A DNA stretch of 16,757 nt from Candidatus Stercoripulliclostridium pullicola. GTDB lineage: Bacteria; Bacillota; Clostridia; Christensenellales; DTU072. Under the pieces are notes generated by a model. The model did no database searches and was not told where the DNA came from. It saw only the letters and a list, made by a program, of their open reading frames with translations. Made by a program: the position numbers and the translations under genes. Every line of letters starts with the position of its first letter. Within the stretch, counting starts at the first letter, position 1. Below are positions 6,343 to 13,576 of this stretch, in pieces. Location: contig JADINF010000064.1 of assembly GCA_017694145.1 (NCBI GenBank), forward strand, positions 1 to 16,757, in the 5' to 3' direction.

Positions 6343-6353
6343 GGAGAAGAACA

Positions 6354-6782
6354 ATGGCAAAACTCAGTGTTAAAAAAGACGATTATGTTATGATCATCGC
6401 CGGTAAAGACAAGGGTAAGACCGCGCAGGTCACCGCCGTTAACGCCGAGAAGCACCGCGTGCTTATCGAAGGCGACGGGCTCCTGACCGTCAATACCAAG
6501 GCTGTCAAGGCGCGTAAAGCGAGCGACAAAGGCGGACTCATCAAACAGCCCGGCAGCGTGGACGCCAGCAACGTCATGCCCGTGTGCTCCGCTTGCGGCA
6601 AGCCCACCCGCGTGGGATACCGCGAAGAGGACGGCAAGAAAGTGCGTTACTGCAAGAAGTGCGGCGCGACGCTCGTGACCAAGAAGGCTTCTAAAGCCAA
6701 AGCCGCGAAGGCTGCCAAGAGCGCCGTAAGAAAGAAAGCCGCTCCCAAGGCTGAAGCGACGACCGAGAATAAGGAGGCGTAA
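6354..6782 (+). CDS. rplX: 50S ribosomal protein L24, zinc-ribbon form with long basic tail
   Basis: The N-terminal KOW domain (KKDDYVMIIAGKDKGKTAQV) is typical of L24, an assembly-initiator protein near the tunnel exit. It is followed by a zinc ribbon with C78-x2-C81 and C100-x2-C103 around KPTRVGYREEDGKKVRY. L24 usually stops at about 100-110 residues. This one continues to 142 with a tail of Lys and Ala repeats, then a short acidic end. The Shine-Dalgarno of the next gene (AAGGAGG, 6771-6777) is encoded by the last codons of this tail. Confidence 0.97.
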   Translation: MAKLSVKKDDYVMIIAGKDKGKTAQVTAVNAEKHRVLIEGDGLLTVNTKAVKARKASDKGGLIKQPGSVDASNVMPVCSACGKPTRVGYREEDGKKVRYCKKCGATLVTKKASKAKAAKAAKSAVRKKAAPKAEATTENKEA

Positions 6783-6787
6783 TCACT

Positions 6788-7375
6788 ATGGCTAAAAAAG
6801 TGGAAAAAACTAACGATGCGGCTCCCGTCAAGGAAGTCAGCAGAATGCAGATCAAATACAAAGAGGAAGTAGTTCCCGCGCTCATCAAAACTTTCGGCTA
6901 CAAGACCGTTATGGAAGTTCCGAAAGTGGAGAAGATCGTTCTCAACATGCGCTTCGGCGACATCAAGGACAACTCCAAGAGCATGCAGCTCGCGACCGAA
7001 GAACTCGAAAAGATCGCCGGACAGAAGTCCGTGCCCACCAAAGCGAAGAACTCCGTAGCGAACTTCAAAGTCCGCGAAGGTCAGCAGGTCGGCGCCATGG
7101 TCACTCTCCGCAGGGACAGAATGTGGTTCTTCTTCGACAAGCTCGTATCCATCGCGCTCCCCCGCGTACGTGACTTCAAAGGTATTTCCGGTAACTCTTT
7201 CGACGGCAGGGGCAACTATTCGATGGGCGTCAAAGAACAGCTCATATTCCCCGAAATAGCTTATGACCAGGTCGAAAAGGTAAGAGGTTTCGACGTGTGC
7301 ATCACCACCACCGCGAAAACGGACGAAGAGGCTAAAGAGCTCCTTAGACTGCTCGGAATGCCTTTCATGAAGTAG
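6788..7375 (+). CDS. rplE: 50S ribosomal protein L5, N-terminally extended
   Basis: L5 binds 5S rRNA and helps form the central protuberance. The core is standard: KYKEEVVPALIKTFGYK, VPKVEKIVLNM, AKNSVANFKVREGQQVGAMVTLR, GRGNYSMGVKEQLIFPEI, ending LLGMPFMK. The usual length is about 180; here it is 195 because about 16 extra residues precede the core. A start at Met21 is possible, but AAGGAGG (6771-6777) is 10 nt before the ATG at 6788 and nothing similar lies before codon 21. The TAG stop is part of TAGGAGG for the S14 gene. Confidence 0.97.
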   Translation: MAKKVEKTNDAAPVKEVSRMQIKYKEEVVPALIKTFGYKTVMEVPKVEKIVLNMRFGDIKDNSKSMQLATEELEKIAGQKSVPTKAKNSVANFKVREGQQVGAMVTLRRDRMWFFFDKLVSIALPRVRDFKGISGNSFDGRGNYSMGVKEQLIFPEIAYDQVEKVRGFDVCITTTAKTDEEAKELLRLLGMPFMK

Positions 7376-7388
7376 GAGGTTGTTACTT

Positions 7389-7574
7389 ATGGCAAAAACA
7401 GCATTGAAAAATAAACAGAAAAAGAAGCAGAAGTTCTCCACCAGGGAGTACACCCGTTGCTCCATTTGCGGCAGACCTCACGCGGTACTGCGCAAATACG
7501 GAATTTGCAGAATTTGCTTCAGAGAGCTCGCGTACAAAGGAGAGATCCCCGGCGTCCGCAAAGCCAGTTGGTAG
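7389..7574 (+). CDS. rpsZ: 30S ribosomal protein S14, zinc-binding type Z
   Basis: The ATG at 7389 gives 61 residues, the exact size of the short zinc form of S14 (also named rpsN). The four zinc ligands are C24-x2-C27 and C40-x2-C43 in CSICGRPHAVLRKYGICRIC, and the protein ends GEIPGVRKASW. S14 stabilises the head of the small subunit. A TTG at 7380 in the same frame is rejected because it overlaps the AGGAGG (7374-7379). The type Z form supports a Firmicute-like host; the zinc-free paralogue, if present, lies elsewhere. Stop and next Shine-Dalgarno overlap. Confidence 0.98.
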   Translation: MAKTALKNKQKKKQKFSTREYTRCSICGRPHAVLRKYGICRICFRELAYKGEIPGVRKASW

Positions 7575-7585
7575 GAGGTACAGAC

Positions 7586-7990
7586 ATGACTTTAACAGAT
7601 CCCATTGCCGATATGCTTACCCGCATCCGTAACGCGCTTACCGCGAGGAAGGAGAGCGTAGACGTTCCCGCCTCGAAGATCAAAGCCGCCATCGCGGAGA
7701 TATTGGTTGAAGAAGGCTACGTCAAGAGCGCGACCGTCGTGAAAACCGAAGGTCAGCCCCAGGACGTTATACACATTGAACTCAAATACACCGCCAATAA
7801 AGAGAAAGTTATCAACGGACTCAAGAAGATTTCCAAGCCCGGACTCCGCGTTTACGCCAAGTCCGACGCGCTTCCCAAGGTCCTCGGCGGTCTCGGTATC
7901 GCGATCATATCCACTTCCAAAGGCGTTATGACCGATAAGAAAGCCCGCGCTCTCGGAGCGGGCGGCGAAGTACTCGCTTACGTTTGGTAG
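7586..7990 (+). CDS. rpsH: 30S ribosomal protein S8
   Basis: With the ATG at 7586 the protein has 134 residues and begins MTLTDPIADMLTRIRNA, as S8 does. The C-terminal RNA-binding part reads ISKPGLRVYAKSDALPKVLGG, then IISTSKGVMTDKKAR and GGEVLAYVW. S8 is a central organiser of the 16S platform. In E. coli it represses the spc operon by binding near the L5 start; I did not find an obvious copy of that site here. TAGGAGG upstream includes the S14 stop. Longer in-frame openings lie within the S14 gene. Confidence 0.98.
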   Translation: MTLTDPIADMLTRIRNALTARKESVDVPASKIKAAIAEILVEEGYVKSATVVKTEGQPQDVIHIELKYTANKEKVINGLKKISKPGLRVYAKSDALPKVLGGLGIAIISTSKGVMTDKKARALGAGGEVLAYVW

Positions 7991-8001
7991 GAGGTGGAAC
8001 C

Positions 8002-8544
8002 ATGTCGAGAATAGGTAGAGCACCCATCAAACTCAATCAGGGCATCAGCGTCGATTACGCCGCCGGCGTAGTCACCGTCAAAGGTCCCCTCGGAACCCTT
8101 ACTCAGAAGATCGAGAACGACAAGATCTCCGTGGAAGTCGCTAACGGCGAAGTTCACGTCAAACGCGCCAGCGAAGCGAAGAACGTCAAAGCCGCTCACG
8201 GTCTGTACCGCGCGCTTATCCACAACATGGTGGTAGGCGTCGAGAAGGGCTATTCCAAGAACCTCATCATCAACGGCGTAGGTTACAAAGCGGTTGCGCA
8301 GGGCAACAAAGTCGTGCTTTCCGTAGGCTACAGCCACACCGTCGACGTTATCGCTCCCGAAGGACTCAAAGTCGAAGTCGTTTCTCCCACCGAGATATCC
8401 GTCAAAGGTATCGACAAGGAGAAAGTGGGACAATTCGCCGCGGACATCAAAGCCATTCGCAAGCCCGAGCCTTATCACGGATACGGCATCCAGTACAAGG
8501 ATGAGACCATACTCCGCAAGGAAGGCAAGACCGCAGGAAAATAG
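8002..8544 (+). CDS. rplF: 50S ribosomal protein L6
   Basis: The product of 180 residues begins MSRIGRAPIKLNQGISV and has the two tandem alpha/beta domains of L6. The second carries the signature IRKPEPYHGYGIQY near the C-terminus. L6 binds 23S rRNA near the GTPase-associated region. The ATG at 8002 is preceded by AGGAGGT; an upstream TTG at 7984 would overlap rpsH and the Shine-Dalgarno. The TAG stop is again the start of TAGGAGG for rplR. Confidence 0.98.
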   Translation: MSRIGRAPIKLNQGISVDYAAGVVTVKGPLGTLTQKIENDKISVEVANGEVHVKRASEAKNVKAAHGLYRALIHNMVVGVEKGYSKNLIINGVGYKAVAQGNKVVLSVGYSHTVDVIAPEGLKVEVVSPTEISVKGIDKEKVGQFAADIKAIRKPEPYHGYGIQYKDETILRKEGKTAGK

Positions 8545-8559
8545 GAGGACTGAAATAAT

Positions 8560-8946
8560 ATGTTTAAGAAACCCAATAAGAATGCTGTCAGGCAGAAAAG
8601 ACATAGAAGGCTTCGTAATTATCTCAAAGGCACCGCCGAGACTCCCCGTCTTTGCGTGTACAGATCGCTCGAGAACATTTACGCACAGGTTATCGACGAC
8701 GTAGCGGGCAAGACCATCGTGGCTGCCAACACTCAGCAGGCAGACATCGCCGAAGCGGTGAAGGGCAAGACCAAGGTCGAAGCCGCCGGTATCGTTGGCG
8801 AAGCGGTAGCGAAGAAAGCTCTCGCAGCCGGTATCACCAAGGTCGTATTCGACCGCGGAGGATACCTTTACACCGGACGCGTAGCGGCTCTTGCCGACGG
8901 CGCGAGGAAAGCCGGTCTCGCAATCGGCGCGAAAGAAGCCGAATAA
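8560..8946 (+). CDS. rplR: 50S ribosomal protein L18
   Basis: This 128-residue protein binds 5S rRNA together with L5. Conserved parts are RQKRHRRLRNYLKGTAETPRL, VYRSLENIYAQVIDD, and VVFDRGGYLYTGRVAALADGARKAGL. The length is slightly above the usual 118-122. The AGGAGG at 8543-8548 overlaps the rplF stop and lies 11 nt before the ATG. rpsE follows after 15 nt. Confidence 0.98.
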   Translation: MFKKPNKNAVRQKRHRRLRNYLKGTAETPRLCVYRSLENIYAQVIDDVAGKTIVAANTQQADIAEAVKGKTKVEAAGIVGEAVAKKALAAGITKVVFDRGGYLYTGRVAALADGARKAGLAIGAKEAE

Positions 8947-8961
8947 TAGAGGAGAACAACT

Positions 8962-9480
8962 ATGGCAAGAAACGACAGAGAGAGATTCAACAGAGAGCCC
9001 AAGGACGATCTCATCAAAAAGACCGTATCCGTCAACCGCGTTACCAAGGTTGTTAAGGGCGGACGCAATATGCGCTTTGCAGCCCTCGTGGTAGTGGGCG
9101 ACGGCAAAGGCAGAGTGGGCGCCGGAATGGGCAAAGCCGCGGAAGTTCCCGAAGCTATCGAGAAGGCTACCAAAGCCGCCCAGAAGGCTATGTTCACGAT
9201 TTCCACCAAAGACAGGACCATACCGCACGCGGTCACCGGCGTTTACGGCAGAGGCAAAGTTCTTATGCTTCCCGCCGAAGAAGGTACCGGCGTTATAGCG
9301 GGCGGCGCCGTCCGTCTGGTACTCGAGGTCAGCGGTATCGCCAACATCCGTACCAAGTGCATCGGCACCAATAACCCCATCAACAGCGTCAAAGCCACCA
9401 TCGCCGGTCTCAAAATGCTCAAGACCGCCGAGGAGTACGCGGCTCTGCGCGGCAAGACCGTTGAGGAAATCATCGGTTAA
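8962..9480 (+). CDS. rpsE: 30S ribosomal protein S5
   Basis: S5 lies in the small-subunit body at the mRNA entry channel and affects decoding accuracy. The N-terminal double-stranded-RNA-binding-like domain and central part read VTKVVKGGRNMRFAALVVVG, then GRVGAGMGKAAEVPEAIEKA, as in the family. The C-terminal part carries INSVKATIAGLKMLKT. Length 172 is normal. The Shine-Dalgarno GAGGAG is a little weaker than its neighbours'. The TAA stop merges with the TAAGGAGG of rpmD. Confidence 0.98.
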   Translation: MARNDRERFNREPKDDLIKKTVSVNRVTKVVKGGRNMRFAALVVVGDGKGRVGAGMGKAAEVPEAIEKATKAAQKAMFTISTKDRTIPHAVTGVYGRGKVLMLPAEEGTGVIAGGAVRLVLEVSGIANIRTKCIGTNNPINSVKATIAGLKMLKTAEEYAALRGKTVEEIIG

Positions 9481-9491
9481 GGAGGTTTACA

Positions 9492-9674
9492 ATGGCACAG
9501 ATCAAAGTCACGCTTATTAAAAGTACTATAGGTTGCCTTGAGAACCAGAAGGCAAACGTCAAAGCGCTCGGTCTCAACAAGGTCGGCGCGAGCAAAATTC
9601 ACGACGACAACCCCGTGATCCGCGGTATGATATTCAAAGTATCCCACCTCGTGCGCGTGGAAGACGTTAAGTAG
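9492..9674 (+). CDS. rpmD: 50S ribosomal protein L30
   Basis: A 60-residue protein starting MAQIKVTLIKSTIGCLENQK and ending HLVRVEDVK, the standard compact L30, which binds 23S rRNA at the large-subunit surface. The order S5-L30-L15 is the conserved spc order. The Shine-Dalgarno AAGGAGG overlaps the rpsE stop, and the TAG stop starts the TAGGAGG of rplO. Confidence 0.97.
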   Translation: MAQIKVTLIKSTIGCLENQKANVKALGLNKVGASKIHDDNPVIRGMIFKVSHLVRVEDVK

Positions 9675-9685
9675 GAGGCAGCGAC

Positions 9686-10129
9686 ATGAAATTGCATACA
9701 TTAGCTCCCGCAGAAGGTGCGGTAACTCCCGCTAAAAGACTGGGCAGAGGAATAGGCTCCGGGCTCGGCAAAACCAGCGGCAAAGGTCACAAAGGACAAT
9801 GGGCAAGATCGGGTGGCGGCGTTCGTCCCGGATTCGAAGGCGGACAGATGCCCCTCACCAGAAGAGTTCCCAAGAGAGGTTTCAAAAATCACTTCTCCGC
9901 GGAATATACCACCGTCAACGTCGGCGTTCTCGATAACTTTGCCGACGGCACCGTGATCACCGCCGAATTGCTCGCGGACGCAGGACTCATCGGTAAGATC
10001 CGTCCCTACGGTCTCAAAGTGCTCGGCAACGGCGAACTCACCAAGAAGCTGACCGTACAGGCTAAGAAATTCACCCAATCCGCTGCGGAAAAAATCGAGA
10101 AAGCAGGCGGTAAAGTAGAGGTAATTTAA
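9686..10129 (+). CDS. rplO: 50S ribosomal protein L15
   Basis: The 147-residue product begins MKLHTLAPAEGAVTPAKRLGRG. It has the Gly- and Arg-rich N-terminal extension of L15 (GIGSGLGKTSGKGHKGQWAR, then GGGVRPGFEGGQMPL) that threads into 23S rRNA, followed by the globular domain. L15 is a late-assembly protein. The stop overlaps the secY ATG by one base (TTTAATG). No strong Shine-Dalgarno is seen for secY apart from GAGG at 10118-10121, so secY translation probably depends on ribosomes finishing this gene. Confidence 0.98.
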   Translation: MKLHTLAPAEGAVTPAKRLGRGIGSGLGKTSGKGHKGQWARSGGGVRPGFEGGQMPLTRRVPKRGFKNHFSAEYTTVNVGVLDNFADGTVITAELLADAGLIGKIRPYGLKVLGNGELTKKLTVQAKKFTQSAAEKIEKAGGKVEVI

Positions 10130-11457
10130 TGTTCCAAACTATTAAAAACGCTTTCCTGTCGCCCGATATACGCAAGAAGATGCTCATCACTTTCGCGCTT
10201 ATTCTTGTGTACCGCGTCGGCTGTTTCGTACCCATTCCCGGGCTCGATTCCGCGTCGATATTCGCCGGCGTCAGTCAGACCGACTTCACCCTGATGCTGT
10301 CTGCTATCACCGGTAGCGCTTTTACTTACGGAACTATATTCGCGTTAGGCATCGTGCCCTTCATCAACAGCTTCATTATCATGCAGCTGTTGACGCTTAT
10401 TATCCCCAAGCTCGAGAAATTGAGCAAAGAGGGTGAAGAAGGCCGCAAAAAACTCACTCAGTACACCAGATACGCTGCGGTATTGCTCGCCCTCATTCAG
10501 GCGATAGGCGTTATGTTCCTGTGGAAAGACTCCATCATTCCCGTCTTTACCGGCGACGCGGAAAATCAGACCGATATGGTGTTCACGATGATCTTCATCG
10601 TCATCATCCTCGTCGGCGGATCTTCCCTCGTTATGTGGCTTGCGGAACGTATTACCGAGTACGGTATCGGTAACGGCACCTCGCTCATAATCTTCATCGG
10701 TATCATATCCTCCCTCGGAACTTCCATCTGGGGAGCCATGACCGGCACCATCCCCGCCGAGATCAAAGCGGGCGATACCTCCGGTCTGTGGTATCTGTTA
10801 GGCTTCCTGCTCCTTGTGGTATTGTTGTTCTTCATTATCGTTTTCGTCGATATGGCGGACCGCAAGATACAGGTTCAGTATGCCAAACAGGTCAAAGGTA
10901 ACAAAATGTACGGCGGACAGTCCACCCATATACCGCTCAAAGTCAACGCTTCGGGCGTTATGCCGATAATCTTTGCGTCGAGCCTTATCATGTTCCCGCA
11001 GATGATCATTCAGTTCGGCGGATGGGAAGACACTCAGTTCGGACTCGTGTGGTCGGAATGGCTCGGCACCAACGGTAATCTCTATGCTCCCATAATGTTC
11101 ATACTGATTATCTTCTTCGCCTACTTCTACGCTCAGATACAGTTCAATCCCGACGACGTCGCGCGTATGCTCCAGCAGAACGGCGGATTCCTTCCCGGTA
11201 TCCGTCCCGGCAGAGCCACGAGCGATTATCTCAGGAAGATCAATAACAGGCTGACGCTTTTCGGGGCTCTGTTCCTCGCCTTCATCGCGCTCATTCCTAC
11301 TCTGATCCTCCAGCAGGTACCCGGATTCCGTAACCTCGGATTCGGTAACGCCTTCAGCGCAACGGGCTTGCTGATAGTCGTTTCCGTGGCTCTCGAGTTC
11401 CAGAAACAGCTTGAAAGTCAGTTGCTCGTTAAGAACAACAAAGGCTTCCTGAAATAA
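10129..11457 (+). CDS. secY: Protein translocase subunit SecY
   Basis: SecY forms the protein-conducting channel of the plasma membrane with SecE and SecG, neither of which is in this window. The 442 residues show about ten hydrophobic helices, roughly at 18-35, 68-90, 115-132, 152-170, 183-200, 218-240, 274-295, 318-336, 372-392 and 405-425. The cytoplasmic signature VQYAKQVKGNKMYGGQSTHI (249-268) and the loop GGFLPGIRPGR (352-362) are conserved. Start and stop both use TAATG overlaps, with rplO before and adk after, so all three are translationally coupled. Confidence 0.98.
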   Translation: MFQTIKNAFLSPDIRKKMLITFALILVYRVGCFVPIPGLDSASIFAGVSQTDFTLMLSAITGSAFTYGTIFALGIVPFINSFIIMQLLTLIIPKLEKLSKEGEEGRKKLTQYTRYAAVLLALIQAIGVMFLWKDSIIPVFTGDAENQTDMVFTMIFIVIILVGGSSLVMWLAERITEYGIGNGTSLIIFIGIISSLGTSIWGAMTGTIPAEIKAGDTSGLWYLLGFLLLVVLLFFIIVFVDMADRKIQVQYAKQVKGNKMYGGQSTHIPLKVNASGVMPIIFASSLIMFPQMIIQFGGWEDTQFGLVWSEWLGTNGNLYAPIMFILIIFFAYFYAQIQFNPDDVARMLQQNGGFLPGIRPGRATSDYLRKINNRLTLFGALFLAFIALIPTLILQQVPGFRNLGFGNAFSATGLLIVVSVALEFQKQLESQLLVKNNKGFLK

Positions 11458-12071
11458 TGAACATAATTCTTTTAGGAGCGCCGGGCGCAGGTAAAGGCTC
11501 CCAGGCGGCTAAATTGAAAGAGTACTACGGCATACCCCACATTTCGACGGGCGACGCTTTCCGCTCCAATATAGCGCGCGGTACCGAGATAGGTATTTAC
11601 GCCAAGAGCTTTATGGATAAAGGACAGCTCGTCCCCGACGACGTGGTGGTGCGCATAGTGGCGGCGAGACTCGCCGAAGAAGATTGCAAGAAGGGCTTTC
11701 TTCTCGACGGGTTCCCCCGCAGCATCCCTCAGGCGGAAGCGCTCGAGAAACTCACCAAAGTCGACTACGTTATCAACTTCGTGGTCGATCCCGCCACGGT
11801 CATAGCAAGACTGGGCGGCAGACGCAGTTGCGTTTGCGGTGAAACCTATCACGTTTCCACCCATCCTTCGCCGATATGCGATAAGTGCGGAGCCACGCTT
11901 TTCGTGCGCGACGACGATAAAGAGGAGATAATTCTCAACCGTCTTGCCGTCTACGAAAAGACCACCGCGCCGCTTCAGGACTTTTACGCGAAAAGGGGCG
12001 TTCTCGTCAACGTGGACGCCGCGAAAAGCGTCGACGAAGTGTTCGAAGAGATCAAATCGATACTCGGTTAA
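11457..12071 (+). CDS. adk: Adenylate kinase with a compact zinc-type LID
   Basis: Adk catalyses ATP + AMP to 2 ADP in the cytosol. The P-loop GAPGAGKGSQ is at 7-16, the AMP-binding part ISTGDAFR at 29-36, and DGFPRSIPQA at 84-93. The LID domain carries four cysteines, C125, C127, C141 and C144, as in zinc-bound Gram-positive enzymes. Here the first pair is C-x-C rather than C-x2-C, and the loop between pairs is about three residues shorter. Total length is 204 against a usual 212-218. RDDD at 151-154 follows as normal. The position after secY is the standard Firmicute order. Confidence 0.96.
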   Translation: MNIILLGAPGAGKGSQAAKLKEYYGIPHISTGDAFRSNIARGTEIGIYAKSFMDKGQLVPDDVVVRIVAARLAEEDCKKGFLLDGFPRSIPQAEALEKLTKVDYVINFVVDPATVIARLGGRRSCVCGETYHVSTHPSPICDKCGATLFVRDDDKEEIILNRLAVYEKTTAPLQDFYAKRGVLVNVDAAKSVDEVFEEIKSILG

Positions 12072-12098
12072 TCCTTAGTTAAAGAAGGTTTCGGCGAA

Positions 12099-12845
12099 AT
12101 GGTAACTATCAAAAGCGAACAGGAAATAGATCTTATGAGAAAAGCGGGGGTAATACTCCGCGACGTGTTAAGACTCGTTTCCGACAACGCCAAGCCGGGA
12201 GTCACCTTGAGGCGGCTCGACGCGATAGCGTACGACTACATCAAACGTAACAATGCGGTCCCGTCCTTTCTGGGATACGGCGGTTTCCCCGCGACTCTTT
12301 GCCTTTCGATTGACGACGAGATAGTCCACGGTATCCCCGGGGACAGAGTGCTCGAGGAAGGCATGCTCCTTAAGATCGACGCCGGAGTGGGCGTAGGCGG
12401 TTTCCATACCGACGCCGCTCGCACCGTGGGTATCGGCAGAATCTCCGCGGAGAAGGCGGCTCTTAAGGATTGTTGCGAGGAGTGCTTCTTCAAGGGCGTG
12501 TCTATCCTCAAAGAGGGCGTAAGGCTCGGAGATCTCGGCGCCGCCATAATGAAGCACGCCGAAGCCCGCGGTTACGGAGTGGTGAGAGAGCTTGTAGGTC
12601 ACGGCATAGGAGCCACCGTTCACGAAGACCCCAGCGTTCCCAATTACGGCGTACCGGGCAGAGGCATGAGGCTTGCGGCGAATATGACTCTCGCCATAGA
12701 GCCGATGATCAACCTCGGCACCCGCAAGGTGATGCAGGTTGAAGGGGACGACTGGACGGTATTCACAGCCGACGGCAAGCCTTCCGCGCATTACGAGAAC
12801 ACCGTAGTCATACGTCCCGAAGGCGTGGAAATACTTACTTTGTGA
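12099..12845 (+). CDS. map: Methionine aminopeptidase, type I
   Basis: This 248-residue metalloprotease removes the initiator methionine from nascent proteins. All five metal ligands are visible: D94 (KIDAG), D105 (HTDAARTV), H168 (GHGIG), E201 (AIEPMI) and E233 (ENTVVI). The catalytic-site histidines H77 (VHGIP) and H175 are also present. It lacks the N-terminal zinc-finger extension of some forms. In the segment LCLSIDDEIVHGIP an Asp stands where many type I enzymes have Asn. The Shine-Dalgarno is modest (GAAGG, 12084-12088). The gap after adk is 27 nt, the longest within this run. Confidence 0.97.
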   Translation: MVTIKSEQEIDLMRKAGVILRDVLRLVSDNAKPGVTLRRLDAIAYDYIKRNNAVPSFLGYGGFPATLCLSIDDEIVHGIPGDRVLEEGMLLKIDAGVGVGGFHTDAARTVGIGRISAEKAALKDCCEECFFKGVSILKEGVRLGDLGAAIMKHAEARGYGVVRELVGHGIGATVHEDPSVPNYGVPGRGMRLAANMTLAIEPMINLGTRKVMQVEGDDWTVFTADGKPSAHYENTVVIRPEGVEILTL

Positions 12846-12847
12846 TT

Positions 12848-13120
12848 ATGAAAAGCATCGCGTTAGGTTCGGTAGTTTTCTCGAGATCGGGAAGAGACGC
12901 CGGCAGGTTCTACGTAGTGATCGAAATAGTGGACGACGAATACGTGACCATAGCCGACGGCGATCTCCGCAGAGTGGACAAACCGAAACTTAAAAAGATC
13001 AAACACCTCAAACCCCAAGGCGACGTTATCGTGAAGATAGCGGACAAGCTTGCCGAGGGTAAAAAGATATTCGACGCCGAGGTAAGGAGCGCGCTCCGCG
13101 CCTACAACGGCTCGATATAA
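12848..13120 (+). CDS. KOW-domain RNA-binding protein (L14e-like family), function unknown
   Basis: A 90-residue basic protein with an N-terminal KOW-type barrel (IALGSVVFSRSGRDAGRFYV, then EYVTIADGDLRRVDKPKLKK) and a helical C-terminus (EVRSALRAYNG). Proteins of this type, related to the archaeal and eukaryotic L14e family, are commonly found between map and infA in Firmicutes (YbzG in Bacillus, as I recall). The position and RNA-binding fold suggest a ribosome-related role, but none is established. The ATG at 12848 is taken; a GTG at 12842 overlapping the map stop (GTGA) is an alternative that adds two residues. No Shine-Dalgarno is evident, so translation is probably coupled to map. Confidence 0.85.
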   Translation: MKSIALGSVVFSRSGRDAGRFYVVIEIVDDEYVTIADGDLRRVDKPKLKKIKHLKPQGDVIVKIADKLAEGKKIFDAEVRSALRAYNGSI

Positions 13121-13141
13121 AAAATAAACAAGGAGTTCAGT

Positions 13142-13363
13142 ATGTCTAAGGACGACACAATCGAAGTAGAGGGCACCGTTATAGAAGTATTGCCCGCGAC
13201 TACCTTCAAAGTCAAGCTCACCAACGGACACGTTATCACGGCGTATCTCGCCGGCAAAATGCGTGTGAACAACATCAAAGTTTACGTGGGCGACAACGTG
13301 AAAGTTGCGATGAGTACTTACAACCTCAACAACGGACGAATTGTTTACCGCAGTAAAAACTAA
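13142..13363 (+). CDS. infA: Translation initiation factor IF-1
   Basis: The 73-residue S1-type OB-fold protein begins MSKDDTIEVEGTVIEVLPAT and ends RIVYRSKN, as IF-1 does. It binds the A site of the small subunit during initiation. The segment usually read GKIRMNFIRILPGD is AGKMRVNNIKVYVGD here, a divergent but recognisable version. AAGGAG precedes the ATG at 13142. It lies between the KOW gene and rpmJ, as in other Firmicutes. Confidence 0.97.
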   Translation: MSKDDTIEVEGTVIEVLPATTFKVKLTNGHVITAYLAGKMRVNNIKVYVGDNVKVAMSTYNLNNGRIVYRSKN

Positions 13364-13383
13364 TCGAAATAGGAGATACAGCA

Positions 13384-13500
13384 ATGAAAGTCAGACCTTC
13401 TGTCAAACCCATGTGCGACAAGTGCAAGATCATCAAGAGAAACGGCAAAGTTATGGTTATCTGCTCCAAGTATCCTAACCATAAACAAAAACAGGGCTGA
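13384..13500 (+). CDS. rpmJ: 50S ribosomal protein L36, zinc-binding form
   Basis: This short gene encodes 38 residues opening MKVRPSVKPMCDKCKIIKRN and ending PNHKQKQG. Zinc ligands are C11, C14, C27 and H33. The usual bacterial L36 has 37 residues with C27 and H32; here one extra residue lies between the last Cys and His (CSKYPNH). AGGAG at 13371-13375 is 8 nt before the ATG. It is the last gene before a 244-bp gap, which suggests a transcript or processing boundary here. Confidence 0.97.
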   Translation: MKVRPSVKPMCDKCKIIKRNGKVMVICSKYPNHKQKQG

Positions 13501-13531
13501 TACGTAAGCCCGATGAGATTTTATCGGAAAA

Positions 13532-13576
13532 ACGACAACTTTTATGCGCAATTCGTTTGCGTATAAGAGTTGTTGT
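13532..13576. repeat. 18-bp inverted repeat (long hairpin) just before the rpsM promoter
   Basis: Positions 13532-13549 pair with 13559-13576 without a gap, leaving a 9-nt loop (13550-13558). As + strand RNA the stem has 15 Watson-Crick and three G-U pairs. No T-run follows on the + strand. On the minus strand the stem is followed by TTTTT (complement of 13528-13532), so that strand would read it as an intrinsic terminator. The right arm overlaps the likely -35 element of the next promoter. Confidence 0.7.

Noticed and set aside
7978..9228. 416-codon minus-strand frame opposite rplF, rplR and rpsE
   Set aside because: It is an antisense shadow of strongly biased coding DNA. All three + strand genes are unmistakable and the antisense product looks like no known protein.
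13086..13097. Palindrome GGAGCGCGCTCC inside the KOW gene
   Set aside because: It falls within the codons for a well-formed C-terminal helix and is explained by codon choice.
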